A DNA stretch of 64,000 bases, taken from positions 53,119,158-53,183,157 of the forward strand of contig NC_085049.1 of NCBI RefSeq assembly GCF_963662255.1. The letters run 5' to 3'. This DNA is from Cinclus cinclus (taxonomy: Eukaryota; Chordata; Aves; Passeriformes; Cinclidae). Positions 13,101 to 26,470 of this stretch are shown here, in pieces; within the stretch, counting starts at the first letter, position 1; the number at the start of each line of letters is the position of its first letter. The position numbers and the translations under genes were made by a program. Under the pieces are notes generated by a model. The model had not been told where the DNA came from. It was given only the letters and a program-made list of their open reading frames with translations, and did not search any database.

Positions 13101-13128
13101 TACATTATTATTTTACATTATTATTTCC
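13101..13128. repeat. Two tandem copies of a 14-bp AT-rich unit
   Basis: The unit tacattattatttt is directly repeated once, the second copy ending in cc instead of tt. Confidence 0.7.
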
Positions 13129-15039
13129 ACAACTGTGTTGACAGTCTGCCTGTGTGTGCTATCACAATAAACCTAACTTTCATGCTGATTTGTGATAACA
13201 AGGGGAGGAATAAGAACTTAGAAACAATAGCAAGAAAAAACAATTATAATTCTGAGCCCATCTTTCTGTTTTTTGATTTCTTTTCTATAAAGTTTCCCTT
13301 AATATTTTTGCTTTTCCGAAAACTTCACCCACCACAAACCTTTCTTTTAAAAAGACCCCCTTAAAAGTTTCTTAAGCTTCTCATTCACATGGAGACAACA
13401 GATCAGGAATGGCAGACATCTCATTGAAGCACAGTCCTCCATCCTGCTATGGCATGTAGATTTACTGTCCCAGCTTGGAAAATCTGCCCTCTGTGACTGA
13501 TTCCTTCTTTCCTATGAATCAAATATATAGTCATCTGAAATCATGTTGGGTCATCCCTGGAGCTGTGGGAAAAAATAATTTCTAAGTAATTTTCTCTATG
13601 CCATCAACAATGATCAGTAACATTTTACAAAAATGGGAAGTAATTGGGATTTCAAATTAATGGATTTCCTACCTCAAGGTGGACTACTGCGTCTAGATTT
13701 AGGCAGAACTAGATAAAGCTTTATTATCAGGCTTCTAACTGCTCAATACAGTTAGAGTCTCAGACTGGATGATGGCAGAGACCTGTGAATTTTATTAATG
13801 ATTGAATAACTAATGAGAAAATGCTGTAGAAGTTGCAGGTTTTAAATAATTCACACTTACCTTAGAAGACTTCTGCCCTCTTTTTCTGATTGCAGACAGA
13901 AATATACCTCAGCTGAGACATTTTCCTACTGATTTGGTTTCTATACAATATTTTTTTCTGCTGCTCTGAAAATCAAATACTTGGATGACACAATAGGCCC
14001 CCTTCAAACTACGTGGAGCACAGCACAATCTGGTTTATTTCAAGCCAAGATGGCCCAATTGAAGTAAATCATAGTGTCACTAAATGTACTGCTATTTATA
14101 AAAAAGTCACCTGCAGCATCACCCCAGATGAAATCTAGTAGTTGAAACAATGTTGGAACAGTGCTATCAGCACATGACATATAGAGGGCATGGAGTCCCC
14201 CTTAGGTACTTGGAAGTGGCACATCTCTTACCTTGAGCATGGGGAGTCCTTTTCCATTCATTCTGAACCCAATATGAAAAGACAATAAAATCATTTTTAA
14301 AAAGGAGATATTTTGTTTCCCCAGAAAAATTTTATATCTTTCCATTCTTTTCAGATATTGAAAATTACAAAATTGCTGTTAGAAATGTGAAAGATTAATA
14401 TCAAAATTTTTCAGACCCAAAGGACTTGACAAAAGGCAATTATACTTTTTCTTTTGTGGTTCAAAAATCTGTCTAGCATATCAGGTTATACAAACCTAGA
14501 AAAAGAGATCCACGGAAAATGGTGGGATTAATCTAGTATATGATTTCTGTTTACCCAGAGTAATCATGACTTCTACCCCTACCTTGTTTTGCAAGCAAAA
14601 AACACCATTATGACTTTCTCCTACCTAATTTTCTGTAAGATAATATGAAAGAGAGAAAGACTTTGCAGTGTTCTCTCTCTTATGATGACAATTGCATTAG
14701 CAGTTTGTTTTTCTCCAGAGGCTACATAGAGTTCTATCATGAAGTGATCTCCTGTAGCATTAGTAGTAACAACTTAATGCAGAATTTGAGAAATTCTCAC
14801 TCAGTGATGTAAAATTTACATTCACATCCGTGAAAACAGAATTTGTCCAATCTCTTGCAGTACTGAAGTCCTTCTCTCTTAGTAGCTGTTTAACCTTACA
14901 AGGCAGAAGATGCTTTGTGCCACTGACAGATGCCATTTTACTGGATATGAATCAGTTAAGCAGTGTCGTGCTAAAGCTGTTAGCATTAAGAAGGCCTGTC
15001 AGCCAATTTAGTTCAAAGCAATGTAACTTGAATGTCAAG

Positions 15040-15107
15040 TATATATATAAATATATATACATACGGATATATATATCTCCATATATACATATATACATAT
15101 ATATTTA
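15040..15107. repeat. (TA)n / (CATATA)n microsatellite
   Basis: An imperfect alternating purine-pyrimidine tract of about 68 bases mixes ta, cata and tcca units. It is probably polymorphic. It also creates the repeated Tyr-Ile residues of a spurious open frame at 14830-15177. Confidence 0.9.
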
Positions 15108-17299
15108 CATCTGCAATTCAGAAGGAGAATTGTTTATAAACAGCTTATTATGCCTTGCACAACAGAGACCTGACTAGTGAACTGATGATGCAGATGTCAC
15201 CAAAATAGTTTTAATGCATGGCTAACTCTTAGTGTCAGAATGTAAAATTTGGTAAAAAAAACCATTGATTTCTGGGGAAAAAAAAAAGCTTGGTTTTCAT
15301 TTTACTTAGTGTTGAAATTCTGGGTGAAAGGGCAATATTATGTGTCAAGAAAAAAGGTGGTTCTGCTGTAGCAAGTTGCTTTAAGATTAATTTTGGTTGA
15401 CTGACTAATTTCATAAAAAGTCATAGATCCAATAATGGGATGAAAACAGTCAGTGAGTTCACGCAAGTCTGAAGTGTCATGAGGAGCTGACACCACTTTG
15501 ATTGTGTATAAATTACCTTAATTTATGCACATCTCATTGCTGATCTAGGCCAAGATCTTTTTTTCTGACTGGCTCAGTTGGAATCAATTAATCAATGCAG
15601 TTTTGGTTCATGCTTGAACCACAAAAATTTCAAAATTCAGGCCAGAACAAGCCAAAGCAATGTTCTTAGGGGGAAAAAACAAAAACAAAGTATAATTAAT
15701 TTTTATTTTTCTTTTGCCAGAAATATTTCAGGCAACCTCAAATTAAATGTTGTGCATTGTTTTCAGCTTATTTATACCTGAAGGAAAGGAAATTCTGAAA
15801 CAATTATTTGCATTAAAATTCAGACCAAATAAACAAAGTTCTTTTTGAATAAGCATTCATTCAATTGTTTATCAAATCTGAAAATAATTCCAAAGTAATT
15901 TTTATGCATATTTTGTACATTTTTTATTTGTTTATATTCATTTTTATTAATATTCCTAAAATAAGAGGTACAGAACTATCTGAGAAGAGAGAGAGCTTTT
16001 TTTTTAGCTCCCATTTTCTAAATATTGACTTATCTCCAGAAATACTAAGAATTTGTCCCATTGCTTTGTGCCTTTCTCTTTTAAATCTTCAGGGTTTCAA
16101 TTAATTGTAAACCCCACCTGCTTTGAGCAGGAAATTGGTCTAAAGACATGCTGGGATCCCTTCTGATCTGAACAAATTCTGTCGGTATGGCCAATATCAG
16201 TGAATACCTTTTTAAAGTTCTTTGTTTTGTGGAGTACACCATCTTCTTCACTACAGAAGGAATAAGAAATATTTCACTCATCCCAATAAACAGTCTTCAT
16301 AATGAAATTTCTTTACTTATATACTGAACTAACATAGAGCAACAGAAATTCTCTTATTAGTGTGCCTGAACTCTGACATGTCAGGCTACCAAGAAAAGCG
16401 AGAAAATTGCTTATTTTACTGGCCTGTTTACTGAATCCTAGGGTGAGCCAGCAGGGACATCATTGTAACTTAAAGATTCATACACTTGAGATGACAGCAG
16501 CAATTCCACTAAGAAGCACCAATTTTTGCAGTGGGACCCATCACCTGCTTTCATCTCTGTCTCCCTAAAGTAGCTGGCAAAATCTATCTGCACTACACAT
16601 GTTAATGTCAATGAGAGAAGGTGGAAAAGATATCTCATCTGCTTTGTACTACTTTTAGGAAGGAGCTGTCAGCTTGTTTCCATTGCTCAGAAGAAGAACC
16701 TGCATAGTTACTGTAGTCCAGGCAACTAACTCTTCTATTGCCAAACTTAGACCATGTGGATCTCATCTTCTGTTCCTATTGTAAAGATAAAGCTGAAAAT
16801 CTGGAGTTTAAAGTTTTTGCTGTGCATCCCCAAAATCTTGTACTCTTTACATCCATAAAATATTTCTGCACAATATCCCTAAGACATTGAGACATATTGA
16901 GACACCCTAATCAAGGCCAGAATAAAAATTTCTACTCTAGAATGGCCATAAATGAATGATCTCCAAAGATTTCAAAATATCATTAAAGATTTTATTCCTA
17001 TTAGCATTTTCAAGGTTTAAAGAAGATGAAATAATGACATTTTACTTCCTCCTTAACCAAAAGAAATAAAATGTTTTTACATTATCACACTTAAAATACT
17101 AATGTGATAGATACCTAGTTTTAGTGTTAAGTGCATATTTTTCTGCCTCTGAAGGCATTAAAGTCCATCTATTATGACTTCTATTAAGTAGAAGAAGGTT
17201 AGTGTGTATTCATCAGAAGAGTACAATAAACTGGAAAAGATGACTGAACTAGATCACTCAGTTTAACTCCAATTCACAGAGTAAGTCAGGAGCAGTTTT

Positions 17300-18340
17300 C
17301 AGAACCTAGAAAACAACAGGGAGAGAACCAAAAGCCACTGTAGATTTGCAAAGAAAAAATCAGATCAAAATAATTCACTCTTTCAATGACCAGGTAATAA
17401 GTCTTGTGGACAGATGAAGAGCAGAAGAACACCTGAACCTTTATTTGAGTAAAGTGTTGGACTCAGTCTCTTTTGATATTGTCATGTCCAAAGAAGAGCA
17501 TAGCCCTTCTTCTGAGGGCACAAAACTGATTAGATAACCACACCACAGAGAAATTAATAAAAATCTAATTATGCTCAGGGTCCTATGGGGGTCTGCCTTA
17601 GATCTGCTTCTGTTCAAGGTTTTCATTAGCAAAACAGATGGTGGAATAGTCAAAATGCTCATTAGTTTTGTATTTGACACAGTTCTAGGAAGGACCCCAA
17701 ATGTGTTAGAGGATAACAGTAAAAATAAAAGTCTGAAGATAAGGACTGCAAACATAGTATGTAACTCAAGGTAGCAAAGGAATAGGAGAAAGGTTAAGAG
17801 AAAGGGCAAGATAGTGTAGAAAACATCAGTTACACAAATTAATTATGATTGTAAATACCAGAAAGCAAGTTCTTTATAATGATCTTAAGACTGTAGTGGA
17901 TCACATATTGGGTCTGAATCAACAATGTCAGATTCTTGTGGTAAGACAAATAATCTGCTCATAGTATAAAATACAAAAATATATCCCACAGAATATATTC
18001 TGATCATGCTATGTTTGATCAGAAGCTGTAGAAGCCACAAGGAAGTAATATTGGAAGAGTGGGTGCTATCAAGCCTAAGAAAGACAGAGAAGGACATTTA
18101 GGAAAGAAATTTTAAGATTATTAAGCCATTCCTGTTGGTACAAAAGGAAACAATACTTCTGTCTGTATCTGCAAAGAATGGGAAAAGAAGAAAGTCAAAT
18201 TGACACACAGAAGATGAAAGTTACTTGAAATGTTTTCTAATTATAAAGTTAACTGAGCATACTGGGAACACTTGCTAGATTGGGAAGACTGGATATGCTG
18301 TCACTGGAGGTCTTTAATGAAAAGTTAAATTTTTTTCAGA
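17300..18340 (+). mobile_element. Ancient, heavily eroded CR1 LINE
   Basis: Several blocks keep CR1 reverse-transcriptase order on the plus strand. A region near 17339-17400 resembles the 'gatttgcaaagaacaaatc' part of old CR1 types. An LSKVLDSVSFDIV-like stretch at about 17445-17487 corresponds to DFSKAFDTVSHDIL. GSALDLLLFKVFISKTDGGIV-like residues from about 17591 correspond to GSVLGPLLFNIFINDLDDGI. An eroded FVFDT occupies the FADDT palm position near 17668-17682. A block at about 17888-17935 corresponds to 'gatctaggggtcatagtggatcaca', and 'ctgtcactggaggtcttta' near 18299-18317 corresponds to the 3' region. The pattern resembles CR1 lineages shared across sauropsids more than the younger copies in this window. 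One catalytic Asp appears replaced, and the frame is broken throughout. The minus-strand frame at 17441-17809 is an antisense shadow. Confidence 0.75.
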
Positions 18341-21300
18341 AATAACATTGATATTGTGAATTTCTAGATCATTGTGATGAATGAAATTAGTTTGTGTTTT
18401 TGATTATGCTGGAAGGACACAGAATAGTAGGTTAAACAAGGACTATTTTATTCTCTTGTACATTACTGTAAATCTGAATTTTACTTATCTAATGAGTGAG
18501 TATTGGACATTAGTGCATCATTTCCGTAAGACTGGACACTTCCATGTTATGACAATTGCATTCAGAAATTGTCCTTTGGTATAAATGAGATAGAACTGGT
18601 AGAAGCCACTGCTTATCACTGCTAATTCTTGATCCTTCTAAGTGTTTTTCCACAACCATAGCCAGTAGCACTGGCACATACTGTGCTATGTGTGAACTAT
18701 TGTTTCTACATTTATTCTAATTATTTGTGTAGTATCCAAATATGGTGATCAAAGAAAAGGAAGAAACCTGGAGTAAAACAGGTGTAAAAAAAAGTATGTG
18801 TGAAGACCAGTGTTTATAGCCATATGTAACTGTGGAGCTGTTGGCTAAGAATGGGCAGGGGTTTTACCTTCACTAAATTGGAAGGTGGACAAGTGACTCT
18901 GATGGCTTTAGAGACACTTAGAGGCATTATAATCCCACTCTGCTCTCTGTCTGCAGTGTAGCTCTCCCTAAACAACCTAGTTCCATGGGGCCAGAGACTA
19001 ATTAAATCATGGGCTTCTGTCTCCTGGTCACCTTTCAAACCAAATCTATACTAAAGTTGCAGTGGAACCTTTTCCCACATCTTTCACTTGGGTGAGGATC
19101 CTGACTGAAGAGGCAGATTCTCAAGAGCCCCACAGGGCACACTACTTGACTGAATCTTTCCCAAAAACTGAGATGTCTAGAAAGTTCCCCTCATTTAGGT
19201 CCCATGTGTCTAACAGAGGCCAAACTCATGCTGCAGCATTTCCCTCAATGGGTCCTTATCCAAACTCATTCTCCATCAGGCCTTTTATGTTTTTACTGTC
19301 TTGAAGCTCATAGGAGAAGGTGTGCAAGTCAAGTTTATATCAGAATGCATTAAGAACTTCCCAGGATTATTATCAGACTGCAAACTTCACTACAATAAAC
19401 TTAATTACCCTCAAACTGTCTATGCCACCTATCCAAAATACACTCAACACCTCACTTCTCTTCCTAAATCAATTAACCCCAGTACTCTCTCTTTTCCTCT
19501 ATTTCCCATCATAACACTCTTTGTTTCTTCTTGTATTTCCTACCTGTCACTGGTTTAGCCTGGAGGGTCTCCAGGAGATGACACCTGCTCTGGCTAGCCC
19601 AAATCTGTGAGCTTGTGGAATGGTCTGGCAGGTGCTTCTCCTGATTGGGTAAATACCAGGTACATTTTCATTACAGATCTATGACACAGATTTAACCCTG
19701 GGAGCTGCCTCAGGACCTGTGAGCACTGCATGTCGAAAGTCACATTTGTGGGTAAATCTTCCTTTCCCAAGTCAGAGCTTGAGAAGCTTTTGGGTGGAAC
19801 TGGCAGATAAGCATCCCACACCTTTGGATTAATTGCAAAATAAATCTTTTGTTGGGGAAAACAGGCCAAATTTTTCCCCCACCACCTTCCCACCTTCTTA
19901 TATAAAACCTTTTAATCTGCCAGTTCTAGCACACACAAAGAACTTAGATGCAACCCTTTCTATTTCCCACACATATCTGTATTTTCCATGACTGTACTGC
20001 TGTACATGTTAATAAATAGGCAGCATGTCTTCTGGGTAGGACAAAGAGGTCTCCTTCCACCTACCACAAACAGCGGAAAAGGAAATAAAGAAACAAAATC
20101 TATGATTAAAGGAGACAACAAAAATCACCTTCAAAATTTGATTAAATGGAAGCATCTGAAAACCCATTAGCAGTTTTACTGAATTTAAGATGGGTAGTTT
20201 TCTATCAAAGAGAATAAATTTGAGACCAAATTACTTTGGTTGAATTTCAATTAAAAAATAAGAAAATAAAACAAAAATGTGTTTTATTCATTGTTTCCTT
20301 GATGTCAATTGTTTAGTGAGTCATAAACCTTTCATTTATAAACAGAAATGTTCTTAGAATTTGAGAGGCAGAAAAATATTTTGTGTACAACTACTTTTGG
20401 ATGAAAAGCTCTCTTGACTAAAAATATATCCCAAGCATTGTCAGAAAAATATTACCTAACCCAAGGTAGTATAACTTGCTTTAGCATTAGCTACAGAACG
20501 CTTTCAATTTACCTCTCTTGGCAGGTATACTAGGGAGCATTGTGTTAGAGGATAGGGAAGGGTTAGAGTGCCTTTTTTACATGCAAATTTCTGCCATTCT
20601 ATTTGTGATCATTCCCTGGTCCTTTTCCCCACCTGGATCCCATGAACTTCTTCTAATTAATGGATGTGCAAGAGGTTGTGGTGCTGTGCTATGTGTGTGT
20701 GGTGTTCCGTTCTTGCTAGGGGTCAGTCTGGAGTAGGGAGTTTACAGTCACAGCACCCTGGTTCAGCATAAAATTTCCTGATGGATTTAGGTGTAATCTG
20801 AAGTAAAAAAAAAGTCTTGTAAATCCCTTAGTCCCCAAACCATAAATTGTCCCAAAATAATACTCAGTCTTCACCTAAGATGAGGAAAACAAATCCCATG
20901 ATATGTAATTTTTACACACAGAAAACAACAATCTAAGTCCCATCTTTGAAAGAAAGTATTTCCAATGAAAGGTAGATCTAATCAATCACTTTGCAATATG
21001 CATGTTAGGTCCAAGAAAGGATCTTTGCCCAGATAATATTATGCATAAATGAAAAGCTGTATGGTTTTAACTCTTTTTTTTTCTCCCCAGAAATTTATTG
21101 GTGGAAAGTCTTCTAGATGTCATTAACATTAATGATATATAATTAATAATTTATTACATGGGCCTGAGATATTTACAACTGTTGGTCCCAGGAGAAAAAG
21201 GATTTTTCTATTTCCTGCCAGGAGCTCTGCATGTGAATTCAAGAACAAGCAGTTCATCCCATGACATTTCCTTATGCTCAAACAGACAAGGTGACACATA

Positions 21301-24290
21301 AAGCCCAGGGGCAAAGGGAAACCTGATAGCTAAATAGCTGAGCTGCAGTCGGAAGTGGTGAATTCCCTCGACCACAGGGAAAGCTTCCTGTTCTTTGTAG
21401 ATGAGCCTATTATTGGAATACACTTGCCTGCAGTTAATCTTCAAAGTAATTAAATGGAAAGGAAGCAATTAAATCACTGAAAAGGAATTGCATCTGGTTC
21501 AGAGGGAAAAACCCAGGCCTAGGAAGTATTTCAGTGATAGTATGTACTCAGTGTAAACAGGTATCTTCCTGCTTGCACAGATGATTAATATTTATGTGAT
21601 AAGAATATCTTGTGGAAATCAAATGAGGTTGAAAATCAGAAGTTATTATTACCATGGCCTAGATGTATCAAGGAGAGAAATGTTGATATACGTTTTTCGT
21701 ATGATGGGATAAAATTGAAACAAGAGCCCCTTATACTCATCTGGCATAGATTAGCCTGGCACCTTGAAAGTTAGTAAAGCAATGTGCATTTACTGCTGCT
21801 GAGACTAACTCAGCATTTCAGTAAGCACATCCCAGAGAAGACTGTAAAAATGACAATGAGGAGCATGATTCATACCAGTCTCTGAAGAGGAAGACAGTCA
21901 AGTTTCGAAAGATCCCTTAAAATCAGGTGTTGGGGCTATGCAAAACAAGATAGTGTGTTTTAAAGATTGGCAGAAATCTTCAACTAAATTCAAACTTCAC
22001 TGTGTTGAAAGAAGCATTTGTTTTATAATTCTCTTAAATGCTAGTTCATTGAATTTATTAATTGTAGCAAGACAGTGAATATAATTTACTTTTAAGGTGT
22101 ACATTTTGCTCAGACTGGAACAAGGGATCCCATATGTTGCTCCAGTCTATAGTATAATTGCTGGAAAGCCATCAAGAGGACCTTGCAGTGGTGTGTTCAA
22201 CAAAGCTCTTACTGACACTGGAAAGTACAGGTAGTTAAACAGGTTGTTAAACAATTAAGTGGTAGTTAAAGAACAACTAAATTAAAAATCTATAGTTGAG
22301 AATAGAGATTCTGTTGCAAGAGCATAAAAATTATAAGAGTTTATCTTCTACTTTCCTTTGTCTTTCTTATGTCTTATTTTTTTCTTTGAAATTTTTTTTT
22401 CCTGCAGTTATATGGGATCTAACTATTTGCACTATTGCTGTCATGTAAGAAGCTGGAAGCTAGGCTGGCTGAAGATAAAAGCTGATATCCTCATAATGAG
22501 TGAACAGCTATAGGTAAGGTAGGACAAGCTACCTGGGACATTAGCAGTGAACACTGGTAAGTGATGTTTGCTGGGACCGAGCAAAAGGAGTTGAAGCAGA
22601 AAAGAGAGCTGACATGGTAAAACAGTAGACTCAAACTTTACTTGTGGGGAAAAGAGTAGCAAGAAAGAAGTTGGCAGCAGGACCTGAGAGGATGAACATA
22701 TAGATGGGTCATGGAGGTGTTTAGTTGGACAAAAAAGGCCACACATGACAGGTGATTCAGTGGCAAAGGTGCAACCTTTTTCTCAGATAAAGACAAATAT
22801 TAGCAGAAAAATATGCCTGGATTGCTGTCTTGAGACACAAGCATTTGTTCCTGGGGCAGAGAGATGGGACTGACGGTTTGGGGAGAGAACAAAAACAATG
22901 ACGTTTCCCAGCAAATATTACACAAAACACTCTTCTTTACTTAAAGTAGTTCACTACCTGGCAAGAAAAAAATATCATTCGTGTGACATATGAAGGACAA
23001 AACTTTACTTCTGAATACACATAGATGTGCTCCTATTGTGTTACCCAGTTTCAAAACAGTTCCTTGTTGTACATAGGTCTAGAGCCTTTATTTTTATCTT
23101 GTATGAATTTTGTATATTACTATCTCTCCTGGTCTCAGAGAACTGAATGCAATATGTCAGTCAGCTAGATTACCATTTCCTTCATGATCATCCCCTCTAG
23201 CTACATATGCATTGCTAAATGCAGATAATTCAGTCCTTGGATGCTTAGCTCCCCATACACCACTCTGTACCCGTTTCAGACCTTAACAGAAAGGAATTTT
23301 AATATTCGGATTGCATAATATGGATTTTATTAAAATGGGATATATTACTATATTAGACAATTTAGTTTTGTTGTTCTCAATGTAAAATATTTACTTGCAT
23401 TCTCAGAGACTTGTCTGGTAGCACAATTACAATTGAATTTAGTGTGATACTTCCAGAAAGGTCCAGTTTTTGGTACTCACTTAAGAGCAGTCATGGCTTG
23501 TCATATTTCTGTTCAAAAGCACCATGGGCTATTTTATTTTTATTTCTATTCAGATGCCTCCAAAAAGGGACATGTCTGCAGGAAAGCAGGTCCTTCAACC
23601 CATGCCAGCAGCATTAGACTTCCTGTATGTGAGGCAAGGAATAGCTAAAGGGTAGCAGGGAACCTTTGAATCAGGAATCTGCTTTCAGTTTGCCAAGCTG
23701 GAAGGTTTCAGAATAAATTTTGTCTGCTCAGGAGAGACTACGGAGACTTTAATGAACAAGCCCCTATTCCTCCCCCATGCCATCTGCAGCAACATGCTAG
23801 AAATTCACTAAACTGCCAGAAAATTATGCTGCCTGTGTAAATGCAGGTAGTGCAGATGCCTACCATAGCTCAGTGAGATGCTGGGCATAAGGAAGAAGGA
23901 AGAGTGTGGGGAGAGAGGAAACAGCAGGACTCAGCAGTTAGAGATGAATTGGGAGCATGGAGGAGGAATGGGACTAGAAATAAGAAACATAAATTAGGAG
24001 TAGATCTCAATATACATATGGATATACATACAAGACAAACTGAATTAAAGTTGATCATGCAACCTTAAGAGTGTAATTTCTCAATCTGGTGTCTCTGTCA
24101 AAGGGACACCCTGGTGTCCCATAGAAGCTTTGCGACCTTTTAGGCTCAGTTCTGCTGCCCACCCTTCATCACTTACTACTATTTGCAATGTCCTGTGGGC
24201 AGTAGGCTGACAGGCATAACACAGGGCCGGCAGAGTTATGCATTGCTTGAGAGAGGCAGGCAGGATAGCCCGATGTGTTACGATTCATAG
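18340..24290. other. Non-coding interval, no gene seen
   Basis: No exon, RNA gene or recognised transposon can be supported. Open frames of 60-101 codons (for example 19062-19304 plus, 19594-19893 minus and 22441-22746 minus) have no domain I recognise and compete with frames on the other strand. A perfect 8-bp-arm hairpin is listed separately at 24103-24120. Confidence 0.6.
24103..24120. other. Perfect palindromic hairpin, 8-bp arms
   Basis: gggacacc at 24103-24110 pairs exactly with ggtgtccc at 24113-24120 across a two-base centre. The GC-rich stem is unusual in this AT-rich region and lies about 170 bases to the left of the candidate LTR. No function can be assigned. Confidence 0.75.
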
Positions 24291-24293
24291 TAC

Positions 24294-24879
24294 TGCTGGA
24301 AATGAGAAAACTTTTAAAATTTTCTTTGTAACTCTAGTTGGGGTCTTGTTTCTCTTCGCCCAGGGGGAAGGGAATTAAGTTTCTCTACCTAGCCCTCTCC
24401 ACCGGGTGAGGTCTGAAGATTTTAACATCTACACAGATTGGGAGTAACCAGGAGATACACAGGAGATAACGACCATTAACAAGAATTATCTCCAAATGCC
24501 ACCCCCTGGAGGGGTCGGAGACACCTGGTCTGGGAATAGACTGATAAGAGAACCAAAGAATGAGGACCAAATTATCGTCGGAGGTAAAGGGCTCAATAAT
24601 CAAGAGGAAATCAAATAGTAAGAATTGTGTAATTTAAGATCAATCAACAGGAATTTCTTTGGGTTTTTTCTGCATAAACTTGTGAAAAGTCTGGTAAAGA
24701 ACTATGTGTGATAGAATTATTTTCACTGCACAGCCCGAGCATGGCTGGATGAAATGCTTTCTATTGCACATCCTGGCCAGAATAATATCCTGGTCAAAAT
24801 AAAGTAATGCCTTGATTCTGTAACACTAAAATATTGTTAGTGTTGGAGAATTTCTGCTTTTGCTGCAGTTTTGGTGACA
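24294..24879 (+). mobile_element. Probable solo LTR of an endogenous retrovirus
   Basis: The segment starts TG (24294) and ends CA (24879). It is flanked by the same four bases, gtac, at 24290-24293 and 24880-24883, which would be a 4-bp target-site duplication. An AATAAA signal lies at about 24798-24803 with roughly 75 bases of U5-like sequence after it, as expected for an LTR in plus orientation. CpG dinucleotides are clearly denser here and just to the left (cgccc, ccgggt, aacgacc, gtcgg, tcgtcgg, cccgagc) than in the surrounding tens of kilobases, which suggests a fairly recent insertion. No primer-binding site, gag, pol or env reading follows, so if real it is a solo LTR. An alternative boundary pair is TGTTAC at 24276 with GTAACA ending at 24825, but that pair has no matching flanks. 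The family is not identified. Confidence 0.55.
24822..24844. other. Perfect 8-bp stem-loop inside the candidate LTR
   Basis: aacactaa at 24822-24829 pairs exactly with ttagtgtt at 24837-24844 around a 7-base loop. It lies about 20 bases after the AATAAA signal, so in a retroviral transcript it would fall in or near R/U5, where poly(A)-region hairpins are common. The role is inferred. Confidence 0.6.
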
Positions 24880-26470
24880 GTACTAGACACCTTTGTAAGG
24901 GCTCGTGAATTGGTGTCAGTGAATTTTTTTGTGGGAGTGCCTATTCACAGGATGCTAAGTGCCATTTGGGTTACTGGGAATCAGCTCCGTGTCTGGCTCT
25001 TCTGTTCAGCTCAGCCTTTCTCAGCCCCCTGCACGGCAGGCACCCATTATGGTTAATTCTTACTGCTGCAGTGGATTCAAGGGAACTGCTGTCGAGTAGA
25101 CACAGATGAATTACCTTAAGGTTATTTGAATCCATGGTAGAATTATCAGCTTAGACTCTGGCTATTTAAGTTTCCTATCTTGTTCACAAATAAGACTCTG
25201 ATATCTCACTGAGAAACTAAACAGAACAAAATTGCTCCACAGTGTGACACACTTGATGAATTTTTATGAAGAGGAAATTTAGTAATTAAAAATTTTTATA
25301 TGTATATTCTTGCAGGTAGAACTCCTATAAATACCATCTGAATTAGCAGTCCCTAAAATGTGTCAAACTTAGATGTTGATCATATTCTAGTTGCTTATTC
25401 ATGCATTATGTTTCTGCCTTTTCAGCTCTTTTGGACTCCTGCATGACCTCGAGAATGTTCACTCCTACTGCAGCTCAATTGTTACAAACAAACATCACAA
25501 AATTATTTTGAAGGAAGTATGCTGATGTTTTGCAAGGAGCATGATCCACTGTCCACAGGGAAAACAACCTCAAGGTTTTATCTGGAACACAAATGGTTTA
25601 GCTAAAATGCTTCTCCTGCGAGAGAATACAGGACTCGTGGAAGATTGAGGTAAATTATTTCTCTGTTCTAGAATTGCTAGTCTTACGGCTGAAATTGCAG
25701 ATAACAGCGGGCATGTCTCAGTGCTGTTAAACTTCACTTAGTTTGGAATGCTGGCAATAAAATGCCAATTTAATTTACATTTTTGGCCTTCTGTAACTTA
25801 CTATAACTGAAGAATGACTTCCCAACGGTGAGCAGAGAGCAGTTATCTCTGCAGGATGCTAGTCTGGCTACTGCAAAGAGGGAGCAGGAGCACATAAACA
25901 GCCAATTGATTTGCTGTGGTTTTGATAACTGCAGCATTTGTCTTACTTTATGTCAGGAGACACAGTGGCCATCTTACCTCTGTGCTGCATAGGGATTGTA
26001 GGACTTTGGAAATGTTAAATTTTGGTTGTTTAGACTCTTTAAAAGCAAACAAAAAACCCCAAAAACTTAATAAAAACTACCTCAAAATTGTAGCAACAAG
26101 TAATAATAGGTGACTCAATAAATACATCAGTGACACTGTAGAATCCTCACCTCTTGTCTGCACTCTGTGATGAATTAAATCCTTGAAGCCTGAAAGGATG
26201 GCAAACTCACGATTCTAACTCGATTTTTTTCCCCACAAGTGTCATGTAACACTTTGAATAACATGGTGCAGCTGCCAGTGAAGTAGGCTAAAACTATAGG
26301 ACTAGTGTGTATAAGAGTGAATTCATCAAGCAAGTAGAACTGGGCAAGTGTTTTATGCCCTTATAAATCAGAAAGCTGGCTCAGCTCTTGCTTTGTTCTA
26401 TAAGGGAGGTTAGGATGCATTGCAACAGATTACTTAATGAAGATACAGTGTTTTTAATTAAGGTTTTTCT

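Larger units (their letters stand above)
3340..17300. other. Long non-coding interval, no gene seen
   Basis: I find no exon I can support here. The longest frames are 10634-11113 on the minus strand (159 codons, no recognised domain, overlapped by other frames on both strands) and 14830-15177 on the plus strand, which is extended only by reading through a TA microsatellite. A 52-codon frame at about 4854-5012, plus strand, has protein-like composition but matches no family I know. A 14-bp perfect palindrome (atctctatagagat) sits at 4508-4521. Small repeats and a weak LTR-like signal are listed separately. The rest looks like unique AT-rich sequence. Confidence 0.6.

Noticed and set aside
14830..15177. 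115-codon plus-strand open frame
   Set aside because: Extended by reading through a TA microsatellite, which gives the Tyr-Ile repeats.
17441..17809. 122-codon minus-strand open frame with membrane-like composition
   Set aside because: Antisense to the ancient CR1 reverse-transcriptase region; the hydrophobic look comes from AT-rich codons.
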